A stretch of DNA of 64,000 nucleotides from Novosphingobium resinovorum (GTDB lineage Bacteria > Pseudomonadota > Alphaproteobacteria > Sphingomonadales > Sphingomonadaceae), in assembly GCF_027922145.1 (NCBI RefSeq), contig NZ_BSFC01000019.1:132579-196578 (forward strand), in the 5' to 3' direction. Below are positions 40,782 to 49,771 of this stretch, piece by piece. Position 1 is the first letter of the stretch; each line of letters starts with the position of its first letter. Both the position numbers and the translations under genes were made by a program. The notes under the pieces are model-generated. The model was not told the origin of the DNA and did not search any database. It saw nothing but the letters and a program-made list of their open reading frames with translations.

Positions 40782-41360
40782 ATGAAGAAGATTGCACTCT
40801 GCGCGGCCGCCCTGATCGCCGTCGCCCCCGCCGCCGCCTTCGCGCAGGATGCCGACACGGCGCCGACCACTGAGGCCACCGCGCCTGATGGCACGCCCGC
40901 CTTCGGCATCGAGCCCTATTTCGGCATCATGGGCGGCTACGACAGCTACGATAAGCGCAGCGAGTTCGGCTCTCCGCGCGGCGGCAAGATGAACGGCGCG
41001 CTGATCCAGGGCGTCGCAGGTGTGAACGTGCCGCTCGGCCCGGTCTTCGTCGGTGCTGAGGGCAACGTCGCCAAGGGCTTCGGCGACATCGACTGGGAAT
41101 ACGGCGTGAAGGGCCGCGTCGGTGCCCGCGCCGGTGACAGCGGCATGATCTACGCCTCGGCCGGACACGAGTGGGTCAACGGCAAGCGCGCCTATTCGGA
41201 CCAGAAGGACTGGATCTACGGCGTCGGCGTCGAAGTCGGCCCCAAGGACATCGGCCTGGGCGGCGTGACCGGCAACAGCGGTTTGCGCCTGCGCTTCGAA
41301 GTCGACACGTATGACTTCGACAGCATCCGCCCGATGGCCGGTGTCGTCGCGCACTTCTGA
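40782..41360 (+). CDS. Outer-membrane beta-barrel protein (opacity/porin-like)
   Basis: A 192-residue exported protein. Signal peptide MKKIALCAAALIAVAPAAAF (cleaved after FAQ or AFA) and a short Thr/Ala linker precede about eight alternating beta strands (FGIEPYFGIMGGYDSYDK, VGAEGNVAKGFGDIDWEYGV, MIYASAGHEWVNG, LRLRFEVDTYDF), ending in GVVAHF with the C-terminal Phe needed for outer-membrane assembly. Size and strand pattern match small OmpA/opacity-type barrels. Specific function unknown. GATGGAG lies upstream of the ATG, and a terminator follows. Confidence 0.8.
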   Translation: MKKIALCAAALIAVAPAAAFAQDADTAPTTEATAPDGTPAFGIEPYFGIMGGYDSYDKRSEFGSPRGGKMNGALIQGVAGVNVPLGPVFVGAEGNVAKGFGDIDWEYGVKGRVGARAGDSGMIYASAGHEWVNGKRAYSDQKDWIYGVGVEVGPKDIGLGGVTGNSGLRLRFEVDTYDFDSIRPMAGVVAHF

Positions 41361-41396
41361 TCCATCGGGACAGGACATCGTCCTTACCGTGAAGAA

Positions 41397-41427
41397 GGCC
41401 CCGCCGGAGCGATCCGGCGGGGCCTTT
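41397..41427 (+). terminator. Intrinsic terminator of the barrel gene, copy of the rpoC hairpin
   Basis: GGCCCCGCCGG (41397-41407), loop AGCGAT, CCGGCGGGGCC (41414-41424), then TTT. Its 26-bp core is identical, loop included, to the rpoC terminator 1.1 kb upstream. Confidence 0.8.
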
Positions 41428-41436
41428 GCGATCTGT

Positions 41437-41960
41437 CAGAAGTTGGCGAATACGCCCGTTCCCGCGACCAGCACCGACTATTCGCGCTTCGCCGCCGACG
41501 AGGTCGATGCCGACATCGTCAACGGTCCGCCGCTGCCCGGCCCGGTCAAGGCGATCCCGCTGGGGGAGGAGGAAGTGACGGTGCTCTGCACACCGCAGAT
41601 GGCCGCCTCGATCACCTGCGCGGCGGACGTCATGGCGCTGCCGCTGATCAACGGCGACCGCAACCGCGTGACCTGGGCGCGCTGGGCGCAGCTTGCGGGC
41701 GTCCCGGCGCCGAAGGCTTACGCGATGCGCTTCGACCGCAGTTTATGGTGATCGCCACCGCTGCCAACGGGCTGGGCGTAGCGCTCGAATCGACCCGCCT
41801 CGCCCAGCGCGAACTGGCGGAAGGGCGGCTGGTCGCGCCGCTACCGGGATGCGAGATCCGCGAGACGCTGCACTCCCTGGTCTATCCGCTGATCCACGCC
41901 GACCGCCCGATCATCCGGGCGTTCGAGACGTGGCTGCTGGCGGAACTGGCGTCTTCCTGA
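41437..41960 (+). pseudogene. 3' remnant of a LysR-family regulator (frameshifted)
   Basis: Two frames join to give the effector domain of a GcvA-like LysR regulator. The first runs through EVDADIVNGPPLPGPVKAIP, VTVLCTPQMAASI and PLINGDRNRVTWARWAQLAG to MRFDRSLW-stop at 41751. The second starts MVIATAANGLGVALESTRLA and runs to the end at 41960. A one-base loss in CGCAGTTTATGG (about 41743) would explain the shift, since relatives read DRSFMVIAAAANGLG-like. The DNA-binding half is missing entirely, with the duplicated terminator at its left edge. Not functional. Confidence 0.75.
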
Positions 41961-42039
41961 TCGTCATTGCGAGCGCAGCGAAGCAATCCAGAGCGGTTTA
42001 CGCGGCCCTGGATTGCTTCGCTGCGCTCGCAATGACGAA
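41961..42039. repeat. Perfect 29-bp inverted repeat (ATTGCGAGCGCAGCGAAGCA family)
   Basis: Left arm 41962-41990 and right arm 42009-42037 are perfect reverse complements over 29 bp, with an 18-bp loop. The core is CATTGCGAGCGCAGCGAAGC. It sits between the convergent LysR remnant and ispG and could act as a terminator in both directions. A single half-copy lies at 57370-57394. Confidence 0.85.
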
Positions 42040-42047
42040 GAGGAGGA

Positions 42048-43178
42048 TCACTCCGCCGCGACGGCTTCCTGCGCGGCGTTGGCGGCCTCGATCTCCGCCG
42101 CCTTGGCTTCCACCAGGCTGACGATGTGGTCGAGCATGGATTCGCTCTGCACGGTGTGGTCGGTCACGCCGGAGAGGTAGACCATGTGCTTGCCATTGCC
42201 ACCGCCGGTCAGGCCGATGTCGGTCTCGCGCGCTTCGCCGGGGCCGTTGACGACGCAGCCCAGCACCGAGAGCGAGAGCGGCGTCTTGATGTGCTGCAGG
42301 CGTTCTTCCAGCGCCTCCACGGTGCGGATCACGTCGAAGCCCTGCCGCGCGCAGCTGGGGCACGAGACGACGCGAACGCCGCGCGTGCGCAGGCCGAGCG
42401 CCTTCAGCATCTCGAAACCGACGCGCACTTCCTCTTCCGGCTCGGCCGAGAGCGAGACGCGCAAGGTGTCGCCGATGCCCGACCACAGCAGCATGCCCAT
42501 GCCGATCGAGGACTTGACGGTGCCCCCGATCAGCCCGCCCGCCTCGGTGATGCCGAGGTGCAGCGGGCAGTCCACCGCGTCCGCCAGCCCCTGATAGGCG
42601 GCGACGGCGAGGAACACGTCGCTGGCCTTCACCGCCACCTTGTACTCGTGGAAGTCGTGATCCTGCAGCAGCTTGATGTGGTCCATCGCCGATTCGACGA
42701 GGGCATCGGGGCAAGGCTCGCCGTACTTTTCGAGGAGGTGCTTCTCGAGGCTGCCCGCGTTCACGCCGATGCGGATCGCGCAGCCGTTGGCCTTGGCGGC
42801 GCGCACCACTTCCGCGACGCGGTCGGACGAGCCGATGTTGCCGGGGTTGATGCGCAGGCACGCCGCGCCCGCGTCGGCGGCTTCCAGAGCGCGCTTGTAA
42901 TGGAAATGGATGTCCGCGATCAGCGGCACGCGTGATCCGCGCACGATCTCCCGGAACGCCGCCGTCGACTCGACGTCGGGGCAGGAGACGCGGATGAGGT
43001 CGGCCCCTGCGTCCTCGCAGCGGCGGATCTGCTCGATCGTCGCCTTCGCGTCGGATGTCAGGGTGTTGGTCATGGTCTGGACCGTGATCGGCGCATCGCC
43101 GCCGACGGGGACGCTGCCGACCATGATCTGGCGGCTCTTGCGGCGCTCGATATCGCGCCAGGGTCGGATGGAGGACAT
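42048..43178 (-). CDS. ispG: 4-hydroxy-3-methylbut-2-en-1-yl diphosphate synthase (flavodoxin)
   Basis: A 376-residue enzyme of the non-mevalonate (MEP) isoprenoid pathway. It converts methylerythritol cyclodiphosphate to HMBPP using a [4Fe-4S] cluster and reduced flavodoxin or ferredoxin. Cluster ligands C273, C276 (SCPSCARQG) and C308 with E315 ([10 protein letters not shown]) are all present. The TIM barrel carries [20 protein letters not shown] and INPGNIG. The start at 43178 ([20 protein letters not shown]) matches the family; the frame extends 26 codons upstream without similarity. It is divergent from the CorA-like gene. Confidence 0.97.
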   Translation of the reverse strand: MSSIRPWRDIERRKSRQIMVGSVPVGGDAPITVQTMTNTLTSDAKATIEQIRRCEDAGADLIRVSCPDVESTAAFREIVRGSRVPLIADIHFHYKRALEAADAGAACLRINPGNIGSSDRVAEVVRAAKANGCAIRIGVNAGSLEKHLLEKYGEPCPDALVESAMDHIKLLQDHDFHEYKVAVKASDVFLAVAAYQGLADAVDCPLHLGITEAGGLIGGTVKSSIGMGMLLWSGIGDTLRVSLSAEPEEEVRVGFEMLKALGLRTRGVRVVSCPSCARQGFDVIRTVEALEERLQHIKTPLSLSVLGCVVNGPGEARETDIGLTGGGNGKHMVYLSGVTDHTVQSESMLDHIVSLVEAKAAEIEAANAAQEAVAAE

Positions 43179-43266
43179 GAAGCCTCTATAGGCGCTCTGC
43201 CTTGCGGATTGAAGACGCATTCCGGTGTGCTGGCGACTTCGCGCGATTTCGGGCATTCACGCGTCC

Positions 43267-44289
43267 ATGACTGTGCATGCTTCCGACAAACCCCTCACCG
43301 ACGACGAGTCCTCCGAACTTCCGCTGCTGTTCGGGCGCGTGCTCGACGGCCGGGGCGGTGCGCGCGTGGTCGGATGGAAAGAGGCACAGCGCTGGAAGCC
43401 CGGCGTAGAGGGCGAAGTGCTGTGGATTCATCTCCTGCGCACCCATCCCGGCATGCAGGAGTGGCTGGAGGCGCACTGCGCGATCCCCGAGCCCACGGCC
43501 GAACTGCTCACCAGTGACGCCAACCGCCCCCGCGCCTTTCGCGAAGGACAGACGCTGGTGGCGACGCTGCGCGGGATCAACTTCAACCCCGGCGCCGCGC
43601 CCGAGGACATGCTCTCGCTGCAGTTGTGGAGCGACGGCAGCCGCGTCGTCACGCTGCGCCGCGCGCCGCTGCAGACACCCCGCCTCGTCGCCGACGATCT
43701 CGACGCGGGCAGCGGGCCGCATGACGCGGGCGCGCTCGTCACCGCGCTCACCGAGCACCTGATCGACCGCATGAGCCACGCCATCGTCGACATGAACGCC
43801 ATGATCGATGACCTCGAGGACGAGACGGCCGATACTTATACCGACCAGACCCTCGACAAGATCGCCATGATCCGCCGCCAGAGCCTTGCCCTCAAGCGCC
43901 ATATGTCGCCGCAGCACGAGGCGCTGACCGCCATCGCCAACGGCGCGCCCGGCTGGTTCGAGGACCACGACCGGCGCGAGATCGCCGAATCGATCGCCCG
44001 CCTGCGCCGCTATCTCGACGACCTCGACATCAGCAAGGAATCGGCGGTCGTGCTGCAGGACGACATCCGCGCCCGCGCGGCGGCGAACAGCCAGCGCACG
44101 CAGTACGTGCTAGCGGTGGTGGCGGGGGTGTTCCTGCCGCTGACTTTCATCACCGGCTTGCTGGGGATCAACGTCGGCGACATTCCGCTGGCGGAGCAGG
44201 GATCGCACGGCTTCTGGATCATCGTCGGGGTTTGCGCGGCGATCCTGGGCGTGGAGATCGCGCTGCTCAGGCGGTTGAAGTGGTTTTGA
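43267..44289 (+). CDS. CorA/ZntB-family divalent cation transporter
   Basis: A 340-residue membrane protein with a large cytoplasmic N-terminal domain (1-270) including long helices (IVDMNAMIDDLEDETADTYT, KIAMIRRQSLALKRHM), and two C-terminal transmembrane helices (about 281-303 and 313-333). The pore signature reads G-I-N (LLGINVGDIP) instead of the G-M-N of classical CorA, as in ZntB-type members, so zinc or another cation may be carried instead of magnesium. The ATG at 43267 is chosen for the conserved length. Confidence 0.88.
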   Translation: MTVHASDKPLTDDESSELPLLFGRVLDGRGGARVVGWKEAQRWKPGVEGEVLWIHLLRTHPGMQEWLEAHCAIPEPTAELLTSDANRPRAFREGQTLVATLRGINFNPGAAPEDMLSLQLWSDGSRVVTLRRAPLQTPRLVADDLDAGSGPHDAGALVTALTEHLIDRMSHAIVDMNAMIDDLEDETADTYTDQTLDKIAMIRRQSLALKRHMSPQHEALTAIANGAPGWFEDHDRREIAESIARLRRYLDDLDISKESAVVLQDDIRARAAANSQRTQYVLAVVAGVFLPLTFITGLLGINVGDIPLAEQGSHGFWIIVGVCAAILGVEIALLRRLKWF

Positions 44290-44409
44290 TCCTCCCTGTT
44301 CCGCAGGAATGGGGAGGTGGCAGCGCGAAGCGCTGACGGAGGGGTTCGCCCCCTCCACCACCCGCTACGCGGGCGGTCCCCCTCCCCATCGCTTCGCGAC
44401 AGGGAGGAG
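44290..44409. repeat. Large palindromic intergenic repeat (CTCCCTGTTCCGCAGG type)
   Basis: TCCTCCCTGTTCCGC near the start and GCGACAGGGAGGAGCC at the end are imperfect inverted copies. Between them lie AGCGCGAAGCGCT, GGGTTCGCCCC and CGCTACGCGGGCGG small hairpins. It fills the gap between two convergent genes (CorA-like and GNAT) and may fold into a branched structure and terminate both transcripts. Confidence 0.65.
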
Positions 44410-44411
44410 CC

Positions 44412-44924
44412 TTAAAGAACCTTCGCGAACAGGAACTCCTCGTCCCGCTGCTCGCCGACCATGAAATGGATGTCGGCGACTTTCTCGAACCCGTAGCGCG
44501 CGTAGAATTTCTGCGCCCCGGGGTTGTCGGAATAGACCGAGAGCTGGACCTCGTCCGCCGCGAAGGCCGCCGCTTCCTTTAGCGCCCAGTCCATCAGCGC
44601 CGCGCCGATGCCCTGCCCGGTCGCCTCGGGCGCAGTGTAGAGTTGCTTGAGTTCGATCACGTTCCTGGACCGCGCATACTCGGGCCAGCCACAGGCCATC
44701 ACCAGCTTGCAGTAGCCGAGCAGGTGCCCTTCCCGCTCCGCCAGCATCACCCGCATCGCGGGGTCGGCGATCTCCTTCGCCACCTTGGCCTCGCTGTGCG
44801 AGCCGGCAAGGAAGTTCGCCAGGTCGTCCGGCACGTAGAGGTGGCCGAACTTGGCAACGAAGCTTTCGGTGCCCAGACGCGCCAGCGCGGCGGCATCGGC
44901 GGGGGTGGCGGTACGAAGCTCCAT
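44412..44924 (-). CDS. GNAT family N-acetyltransferase
   Basis: A 170-residue acetyltransferase. MELRTATPADAAALARLGTE is the first strand-helix, and the acetyl-CoA pyrophosphate loop is visible as YTAPEATGQGIGAALMDWAL (Q-x-x-G-x-G/A). NPGAQKFYARYGFEKVADIH is motif B of the GNAT fold. Substrate unknown. Its ATG overlaps the stop of the second GNAT gene by one base (TAATG), so the two are coupled. Confidence 0.88.
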   Translation of the reverse strand: MELRTATPADAAALARLGTESFVAKFGHLYVPDDLANFLAGSHSEAKVAKEIADPAMRVMLAEREGHLLGYCKLVMACGWPEYARSRNVIELKQLYTAPEATGQGIGAALMDWALKEAAAFAADEVQLSVYSDNPGAQKFYARYGFEKVADIHFMVGEQRDEEFLFAKVL

Positions 44925-45385
44925 TACAGTTCCTTGGTCATGCAGATCGAAAAATCGTCGGAGACGTAATCCCCGAACGACGCGCACTCGACGAAGCCGT
45001 GCGCGCGGTAGAGGCCGTGGGCCGGGTGGAACGGCTCGGGCCGCCCGGTCTCGAGGCTGATACGGACGTAACCGCGCGCGCGCGCCTCTTCCAGCAGCCT
45101 CAGCAGCAGCGCCTTGCCCACGCCCCGGCCGCGATACTGCGGCGCGGCGCGCATCGACTTGATTTCACCGTGGCCCTCGGAAAGGTCCTTGATCCCGCCG
45201 CAGCCCGCCAGCACATCGCCGTCCCATGCGCAGAAGAACGTGACGTCCGGCTGGCGCAGGCGCGCTGCGGGCATGGCGTGGACGCTCTCGGGCGGGGACC
45301 AGCGGTGCATCTCGTCGAGGTGGAACTGGAGCAGCGCCAGCACCGCTTCTGAGGTGAGGTCGTCGGGGACGATGCGCAGGTTCAT
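44924..45385 (-). CDS. GNAT family N-acetyltransferase
   Basis: A 153-residue GNAT protein, upstream of and coupled to the previous one. The CoA-binding loop is MRAAPQYRGRGVGKALLLRL (R-G-R-G-V-G-K), followed by SLETGRPEPFHPAHGLYRAH and GFVECASFGDYVSDDFS. This arrangement resembles YsnE/PhnO-like small-molecule acetyltransferases. The start at 45385 (MNLRIVPDDL) is preferred over an ATG 11 codons upstream. Two unlike GNATs in tandem are not duplicates, since their sequences differ widely. Confidence 0.87.
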   Translation of the reverse strand: MNLRIVPDDLTSEAVLALLQFHLDEMHRWSPPESVHAMPAARLRQPDVTFFCAWDGDVLAGCGGIKDLSEGHGEIKSMRAAPQYRGRGVGKALLLRLLEEARARGYVRISLETGRPEPFHPAHGLYRAHGFVECASFGDYVSDDFSICMTKEL

Positions 45386-45437
45386 AAGGGTCTCGGCTGA
45401 AATGACTGGGGCACGCACGTCAGATTGAAACAGCTTT

Positions 45438-45524
45438 CGTCATTCCCGCGACGGCGGGAACCCATCTCCCGTAGCCTCGTACCGCACGGACACCGGATGG
45501 GTCTCCGCCTTCGCGGGAATGACG
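45438..45524. repeat. Inverted pair of CGTCATTCCCGCGACGGCGG-type repeats
   Basis: CGTCATTCCCGCGACGGCGG from 45438 and its inverted partner CCGCCTTCGCGGGAATGACG ending at 45524, with CCCATCTCCC and GGATGGGTCT also pairing near the centre. Same dispersed family as 7441, 40333 and 53741; it lies between convergent-side ends of two minus-strand transcription units. Confidence 0.75.
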
Positions 45525-45548
45525 AGCGTATATCGGCAGAAGCACGCT

Positions 45549-46454
45549 CTAGGAATTGGAATGCTTGTCGGCCTTGCGGCGTCCCATGCGCATGCCTGCT
45601 TCCAGCCGCGCCCGCAACTGCGTGTAGTAGTCCGACAGGAAGCGCCGCTCGGCGCCCCAGCCGTCGTTGCGGCCGATCTTTTCGGCGATGGTCTGGTAGA
45701 CCGTCTCGACCGCGTCGGTCCGGTCCTCCCGCAGCACGCGCTCTAGCGCCTGCAGCTCGAATTCGCCGTAGACCGCCAGTTCATGATCCTCGAAGCGGAA
45801 CTGGAAGCCCTCGGCCACCGGCGCCTCGGAGGTCGTCATCGCCGCCTCCAGCTTCTGCTTCGGGCGTTCGAGCACCCAGCTTCCCGCGATCACGTCGCCC
45901 GCGCGCAGGGCATCGCGGTTGAACAGCGGGAACAGCAGGAAGATCGCCAGCCACCCCGCCGCCGCCAGCCAGGCCAGGCCATTGTCTGGCCCTGCCATGG
46001 CGATGAGCGGGATCGGCAGGAACATCTCGATATCGCGCAGGAGGTTGCGGGCGATCACCATCTCGGCGGTGAGGCGCCCGCCGTCGCGCGCGGCGATACG
46101 GATGCCGGTCATGCGCTTGCCCGGCGTCGCGCCCCTCGGCCCCAGCTCGAAATAGAGGAAGTAGGCGTTGCGGAACAGGAACATCGCCACGATCCACACG
46201 ACGATGAGGAACTGCAGAGCCTGTGCCCCGGCCCCCTTGCCATCGACAGCCTGCGCGATCTGCGCCGCGCCGCCCGCGATCTGCATCAGGGCGATCGAGG
46301 TGCCGATTATCAGCATGACGATGATGAGAAGGTCGAGGATCAGCGCCCCCACCCGCGCCCCGCGCCCCGCCACGGTGACCGGCAGCGCGATGCCTTCGGG
46401 CGTCACGAGCACGCGCTGCTTGCCGGAGCGCCCCTGATTAACTCGGCGCTTCAT
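45549..46454 (-). CDS. RDD family membrane protein
   Basis: A 301-residue protein. The RDD domain (about 25-170) has three hydrophobic helices: GARVGALILDLLIIVMLIIG, then LQFLIVVWIVAMFLFRNAYF, and one near 155. The family's R and D residues are seen in GARVGALILD and FNRDALRAGD. A cytoplasmic C-terminal region of about 110 residues carries ALERVLREDRTDAVETVYQT. It is the last gene of the MoxR operon and overlaps the SpoIIM-like gene by 4 bp. RDD proteins are of uncertain function; some are transporters. Confidence 0.85.
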   Translation of the reverse strand: MKRRVNQGRSGKQRVLVTPEGIALPVTVAGRGARVGALILDLLIIVMLIIGTSIALMQIAGGAAQIAQAVDGKGAGAQALQFLIVVWIVAMFLFRNAYFLYFELGPRGATPGKRMTGIRIAARDGGRLTAEMVIARNLLRDIEMFLPIPLIAMAGPDNGLAWLAAAGWLAIFLLFPLFNRDALRAGDVIAGSWVLERPKQKLEAAMTTSEAPVAEGFQFRFEDHELAVYGEFELQALERVLREDRTDAVETVYQTIAEKIGRNDGWGAERRFLSDYYTQLRARLEAGMRMGRRKADKHSNS

Positions 46455-47470
46455 CGCCCGGCCCTCCCGCGATAGGCGAAGAAGTAGGCGCTCCACGCCA
46501 GCAGCATGAACCCGCCGACAGCGAGCCGCGCGGGCGTCTGGTCGACCAGCTGCCGCGCGAAGCCCTCAAGCAGCGCAGCCACGACCAGCATCAGCACCAC
46601 CCCGACCATGACCACCGCCGCACGGCGCCCGGCCTCGGCGGTCGCGGCCAGCACCGGGCGGTTGCCGGGAAAGGCAATCGCGCGCCCGACATGCAGCCCC
46701 GCCGCGCCCGAGAGCAGGATTGCGAACAGTTCGGTCGTTCCGTGGATGCTGATCCAGCCCGCGAAGTCGAGCAGCAGCCCGGCCTTCCAGTAGACCCAGC
46801 CCATCGCCCCCAGCCCGGCCAGATTGTGGACCAGCAGCAGCAGCGACGGAATTCCGAGCGCAAAACCGAGCGCAAAGGCGAGGATCGAGACTTGCGCATT
46901 GTTGCTGAACAGCTGGGCAGCGAAAATGCTCATGCCCGTCTTCTCGGTGTTGCCGAAGATCGTGCCGCGCAGCGCCTCGGCACTGGCGCCGGGGACGCGC
47001 TCGCCCGCCATCTCGCGGCCCATCAGCGCGAAGTACCATTCGGGATCGTGCGAAACGAGCAGCCAGCCGACCACCGCGCCCGCCACCATGACGAGCAGGG
47101 CGATTCCGATCTCGAAGCCGATGCCGCGCACCGCCCGGCTCCAGCCGCCGCCGAGGAACCCGCGCAGCCACTCCCACAACGACGAGCGCGGGCCGTAGAC
47201 CACGAACCACGCCCGCTGCACCAGCGATTCCAGATAGCCCAGCGTCGCCGCGTCGAGCGACGTCTCGCGCGCGATGGAGAGGCTGGAGGCGACCGTGCGG
47301 TATAGGCCGGGCAACGCCAGCAGGTCTTCGTCCGAGATGCCGCGCAAGCGCCCCTTCTCCATGCGCACGACGATATTCTCGAGCCGCTGCCAGTCCGCCT
47401 CGCGCTCCATCCGGAAGCGGTCGGAGCGCAGCGCGGCGCTTTCGATGGCGGCATTAGATATCGCGTTCAT
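46451..47470 (-). CDS. Stage II sporulation protein M-like membrane protein
   Basis: A 339-residue membrane protein of the SpoIIM/DUF95 family. A soluble N-terminus (residues 1-95, with DADW-like EREADWQRLENIVVRMEKGR) precedes about six membrane helices, including GFEIGIALLVMVAGAVVGWL, LLLLVHNLAGLGAMGWVYWK and GWISIHGTTELFAILLSGAA; the HGTTEL/HG-E motif is the conserved family core. This is not a sporulating bacterium; the name reflects homology only. It overlaps its neighbours by 4 bp on both sides. ATG 47470 is used although the frame is open further upstream. Confidence 0.85.
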   Translation of the reverse strand: MNAISNAAIESAALRSDRFRMEREADWQRLENIVVRMEKGRLRGISDEDLLALPGLYRTVASSLSIARETSLDAATLGYLESLVQRAWFVVYGPRSSLWEWLRGFLGGGWSRAVRGIGFEIGIALLVMVAGAVVGWLLVSHDPEWYFALMGREMAGERVPGASAEALRGTIFGNTEKTGMSIFAAQLFSNNAQVSILAFALGFALGIPSLLLLVHNLAGLGAMGWVYWKAGLLLDFAGWISIHGTTELFAILLSGAAGLHVGRAIAFPGNRPVLAATAEAGRRAAVVMVGVVLMLVVAALLEGFARQLVDQTPARLAVGGFMLLAWSAYFFAYRGRAGR

Positions 47471-48795
47471 CCGATCGCTCCCGAACGCTTGATGGCAAGA
47501 TAGGCATCTATCAGTCGGGTGCCGACCTGCCGCCAGGGCGCCTCGATCACATCGACGCCGATCTGCCGCAGCCGCCGGGTGACGAGCGCGCGCTGGCGCA
47601 GCAGGCCATCGGCGGCAACCGCCATCGACAGCACTTCCATGTCGTCGGGCTCGGCGGTGGACAGCGTCTCCAGTTCCTCGTCCGCCATCGTCACGAACAG
47701 GAGGACATGGCGCGACACCAGCCGCCCGATGCTTTCGATCATCAGTTCGGCGCTGGTGGGATCGGAGAAATCGGAGAAGATCACGATCAGCGAACGGCGC
47801 TGCAGCCTCCCCGCGAGCGTCGCCAGCGCAAGGGTGAAATTGGGCTCCTCCATGCGGTACTCCAGCCCCGCCGCCGCGCGCTGAAGGCGGTGGAACTCGC
47901 TGCTGGCGGTGACGAAAGGCGTCGCCACCTCGGGCCGCGAAGCGAAGCCGAACAGCGAAACCCGGTCGCCGCCCTTGAGCGCCACGAAAGCAGTCGCCAG
48001 CGCCGCCGAGACCGCGCGATCGAGGCGGGGCATCCCGGCAATCGGCTCGCACATCGCCTGCCCGCAGTCGAAGGCGAAGACGATCTGGTTGTTGCGCTCG
48101 ACCTCGTATTCCTTGGCGTAGAGGTGGACGTGACGGGCCGACGATTTCCAGTCGATCCGGCGGCGATCCATGCCGGGCTGGTACTCGGCGAGCGATTCGA
48201 ACTGCGTGCCCTCGCCCCGGATGCGGCGGGCGAGCAGGCCATATTGCGCATCCTTGAGGAAGGTCTGCAGCGTGGGGGAGCGCACGGCGGCGACGTTGGG
48301 CCAGACCCGCACCGTCTCATCCAGAGTCCCCGCCAGCTGCCGCGCGCCGAGGCCGAGCGGCCCGGTCCAGCGCAGCCATGCGCGGGTGACCTTGCCGGTG
48401 CCGCGACGCGAGGGCGTGAAGGTGCCGGAGCCAAGCCAGCCGTCCTCACCGGCGATCAGCGGAAACACCAGCCGCCCGCCGGGTGCGAGGCGCGGGTCGC
48501 ACTCCAGCGCCAGTTCCGCGCGCGAGGGGCTGCCGGAGCGCAGCGCGACATCGGCCTCCATCCGGCCCTCGGTGCCGACTTCGACGTCGCCGGGCACCAT
48601 CACCCGCACGTCCGCGACCCGGCCGCCGAGCAGCGCGTCGATCACCACCAGCACCAGCACGGCGAGCCCCGCGACCGGCGCGATCACCCACAAGTCCGGG
48701 CTCGCCGCCGCGATCACCAGCGCGATCGGGGCGATGGCCGCCAGCGTTACCGCCGCGCGGGCCGTCGGGACTATCGGGGCGAAGGCAAACTTCAC
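47467..48795 (-). CDS. DUF58 protein with von Willebrand A-like domain
   Basis: A 442-residue protein with two N-terminal membrane helices (about residues 12-60), a beta-rich middle part, and the DUF58/vWA-like domain. EYQPGMDRRRIDWKSSARH is the DUF58 signature, and the metal-binding motif appears as VFAFDCGQAM with a later VIFSDFSDP strand. DUF58 proteins are almost always encoded next to a MoxR ATPase, as here, and are thought to be its partner or substrate adaptor at the membrane. Confidence 0.9.
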   Translation of the reverse strand: MKFAFAPIVPTARAAVTLAAIAPIALVIAAASPDLWVIAPVAGLAVLVLVVIDALLGGRVADVRVMVPGDVEVGTEGRMEADVALRSGSPSRAELALECDPRLAPGGRLVFPLIAGEDGWLGSGTFTPSRRGTGKVTRAWLRWTGPLGLGARQLAGTLDETVRVWPNVAAVRSPTLQTFLKDAQYGLLARRIRGEGTQFESLAEYQPGMDRRRIDWKSSARHVHLYAKEYEVERNNQIVFAFDCGQAMCEPIAGMPRLDRAVSAALATAFVALKGGDRVSLFGFASRPEVATPFVTASSEFHRLQRAAAGLEYRMEEPNFTLALATLAGRLQRRSLIVIFSDFSDPTSAELMIESIGRLVSRHVLLFVTMADEELETLSTAEPDDMEVLSMAVAADGLLRQRALVTRRLRQIGVDVIEAPWRQVGTRLIDAYLAIKRSGAIG

Positions 48796-48799
48796 CGGA

Positions 48800-49771
48800 T
48801 CAGCGCGGCGCTTCGGTCTGCTCGACCAGCTGGGCGACCAGCGCCTCGACCTGCTTGCCCTCGATCTCGGCCGCCGGGCTGAGCAGCAGGCGATGGCGCA
48901 GCACCGAAGTCGCCAGCGCCTTCACATCGTCGGGCACCACGTAGTCGCGCCCGTCGAGCGCGGCGCGGGCGCGGGCGGCACCGGCCAGGAGCACGGCGGC
49001 ACGGGGGCTGGCGCCGCTCGACAAGTCCGCGGACTCGCGCGTCGCGCGCACGAGGCGCACGATGTAGTCGGTCACGCTGTCCGCCAGCTTCACCGAGGCG
49101 ACCGCTCGCGTCACCGCTTCCAGCTGTGCGGGGGTGGTCACCGTCGCGATGCCGACCTCGGCAGGCGTCGGCGCACCGCGATTCTCGCCGTAGCGCGCGA
49201 CGATGCGGCGCTCCTCCTCGACGCTGGGATAATCGACCAGCACCTTGAACAGGAACCGGTCGAGCTGCGCCTCGGGCAGCGGGTAGACGCCCTGGCTCTC
49301 GATCGGGTTCTGCGTGGCGACCACGGTGAAGTGCGGCGGCAGCGGGTGCGCGGTGCCGTCCAGCGTCACGCGGCGCTCCTGCATCGCTTCGAGCAGCGCT
49401 GCCTGCGTTTTGGGCGGGGTGCGGTTGATCTCGTCCGCCAGCAGCAGGTCGCAGAAGATCGGGCCGTGCGTCAGGGTAAACTGGCTGGTCTGGAAGTTGA
49501 ACAGGTTGGAGCCGAGAATGTCGCCCGGCATCAGGTCCGGTGTGAACTGGATGCGACCGAAGTCCAGCCCCAGCGTCGCCGCGAAGCACTGCGCAAGGAA
49601 GGTCTTGGCCGTGCCCGGAGGTCCTTCCAGCAACACATGGCCGCGCGCCATCAGCGCGATCAGCAAGTGCTCGATCGTCTCGGCCTGCCCGATCACGCCC
49701 TTGCCCACTTCGGCGCGGATCGCCTGCGCGAGCGCGCCTACTTGTGCGATATCGGGTGCAGTCTCGGTCAT
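48800..49771 (-). CDS. MoxR-family AAA+ ATPase
   Basis: A 323-residue AAA+ chaperone. Walker A GPPGTAKT lies at residues 50-57, Walker B in [20 protein letters not shown], sensor 1 at [20 protein letters not shown], and the Arg-finger region in [12 protein letters not shown]. MoxR proteins use ATP to insert cofactors or mature protein complexes together with vWA-domain partners. It lies 4 bp upstream of the DUF58 gene and overlaps the DUF4350 gene by 4 bp. Confidence 0.95.
   Translation of the reverse strand: MTETAPDIAQVGALAQAIRAEVGKGVIGQAETIEHLLIALMARGHVLLEGPPGTAKTFLAQCFAATLGLDFGRIQFTPDLMPGDILGSNLFNFQTSQFTLTHGPIFCDLLLADEINRTPPKTQAALLEAMQERRVTLDGTAHPLPPHFTVVATQNPIESQGVYPLPEAQLDRFLFKVLVDYPSVEEERRIVARYGENRGAPTPAEVGIATVTTPAQLEAVTRAVASVKLADSVTDYIVRLVRATRESADLSSGASPRAAVLLAGAARARAALDGRDYVVPDDVKALATSVLRHRLLLSPAAEIEGKQVEALVAQLVEQTEAPR

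Noticed and set aside
44412..45385. Two GNAT genes as a recent tandem duplication
   Set aside because: Their sequences differ throughout; they share only the general GNAT fold.
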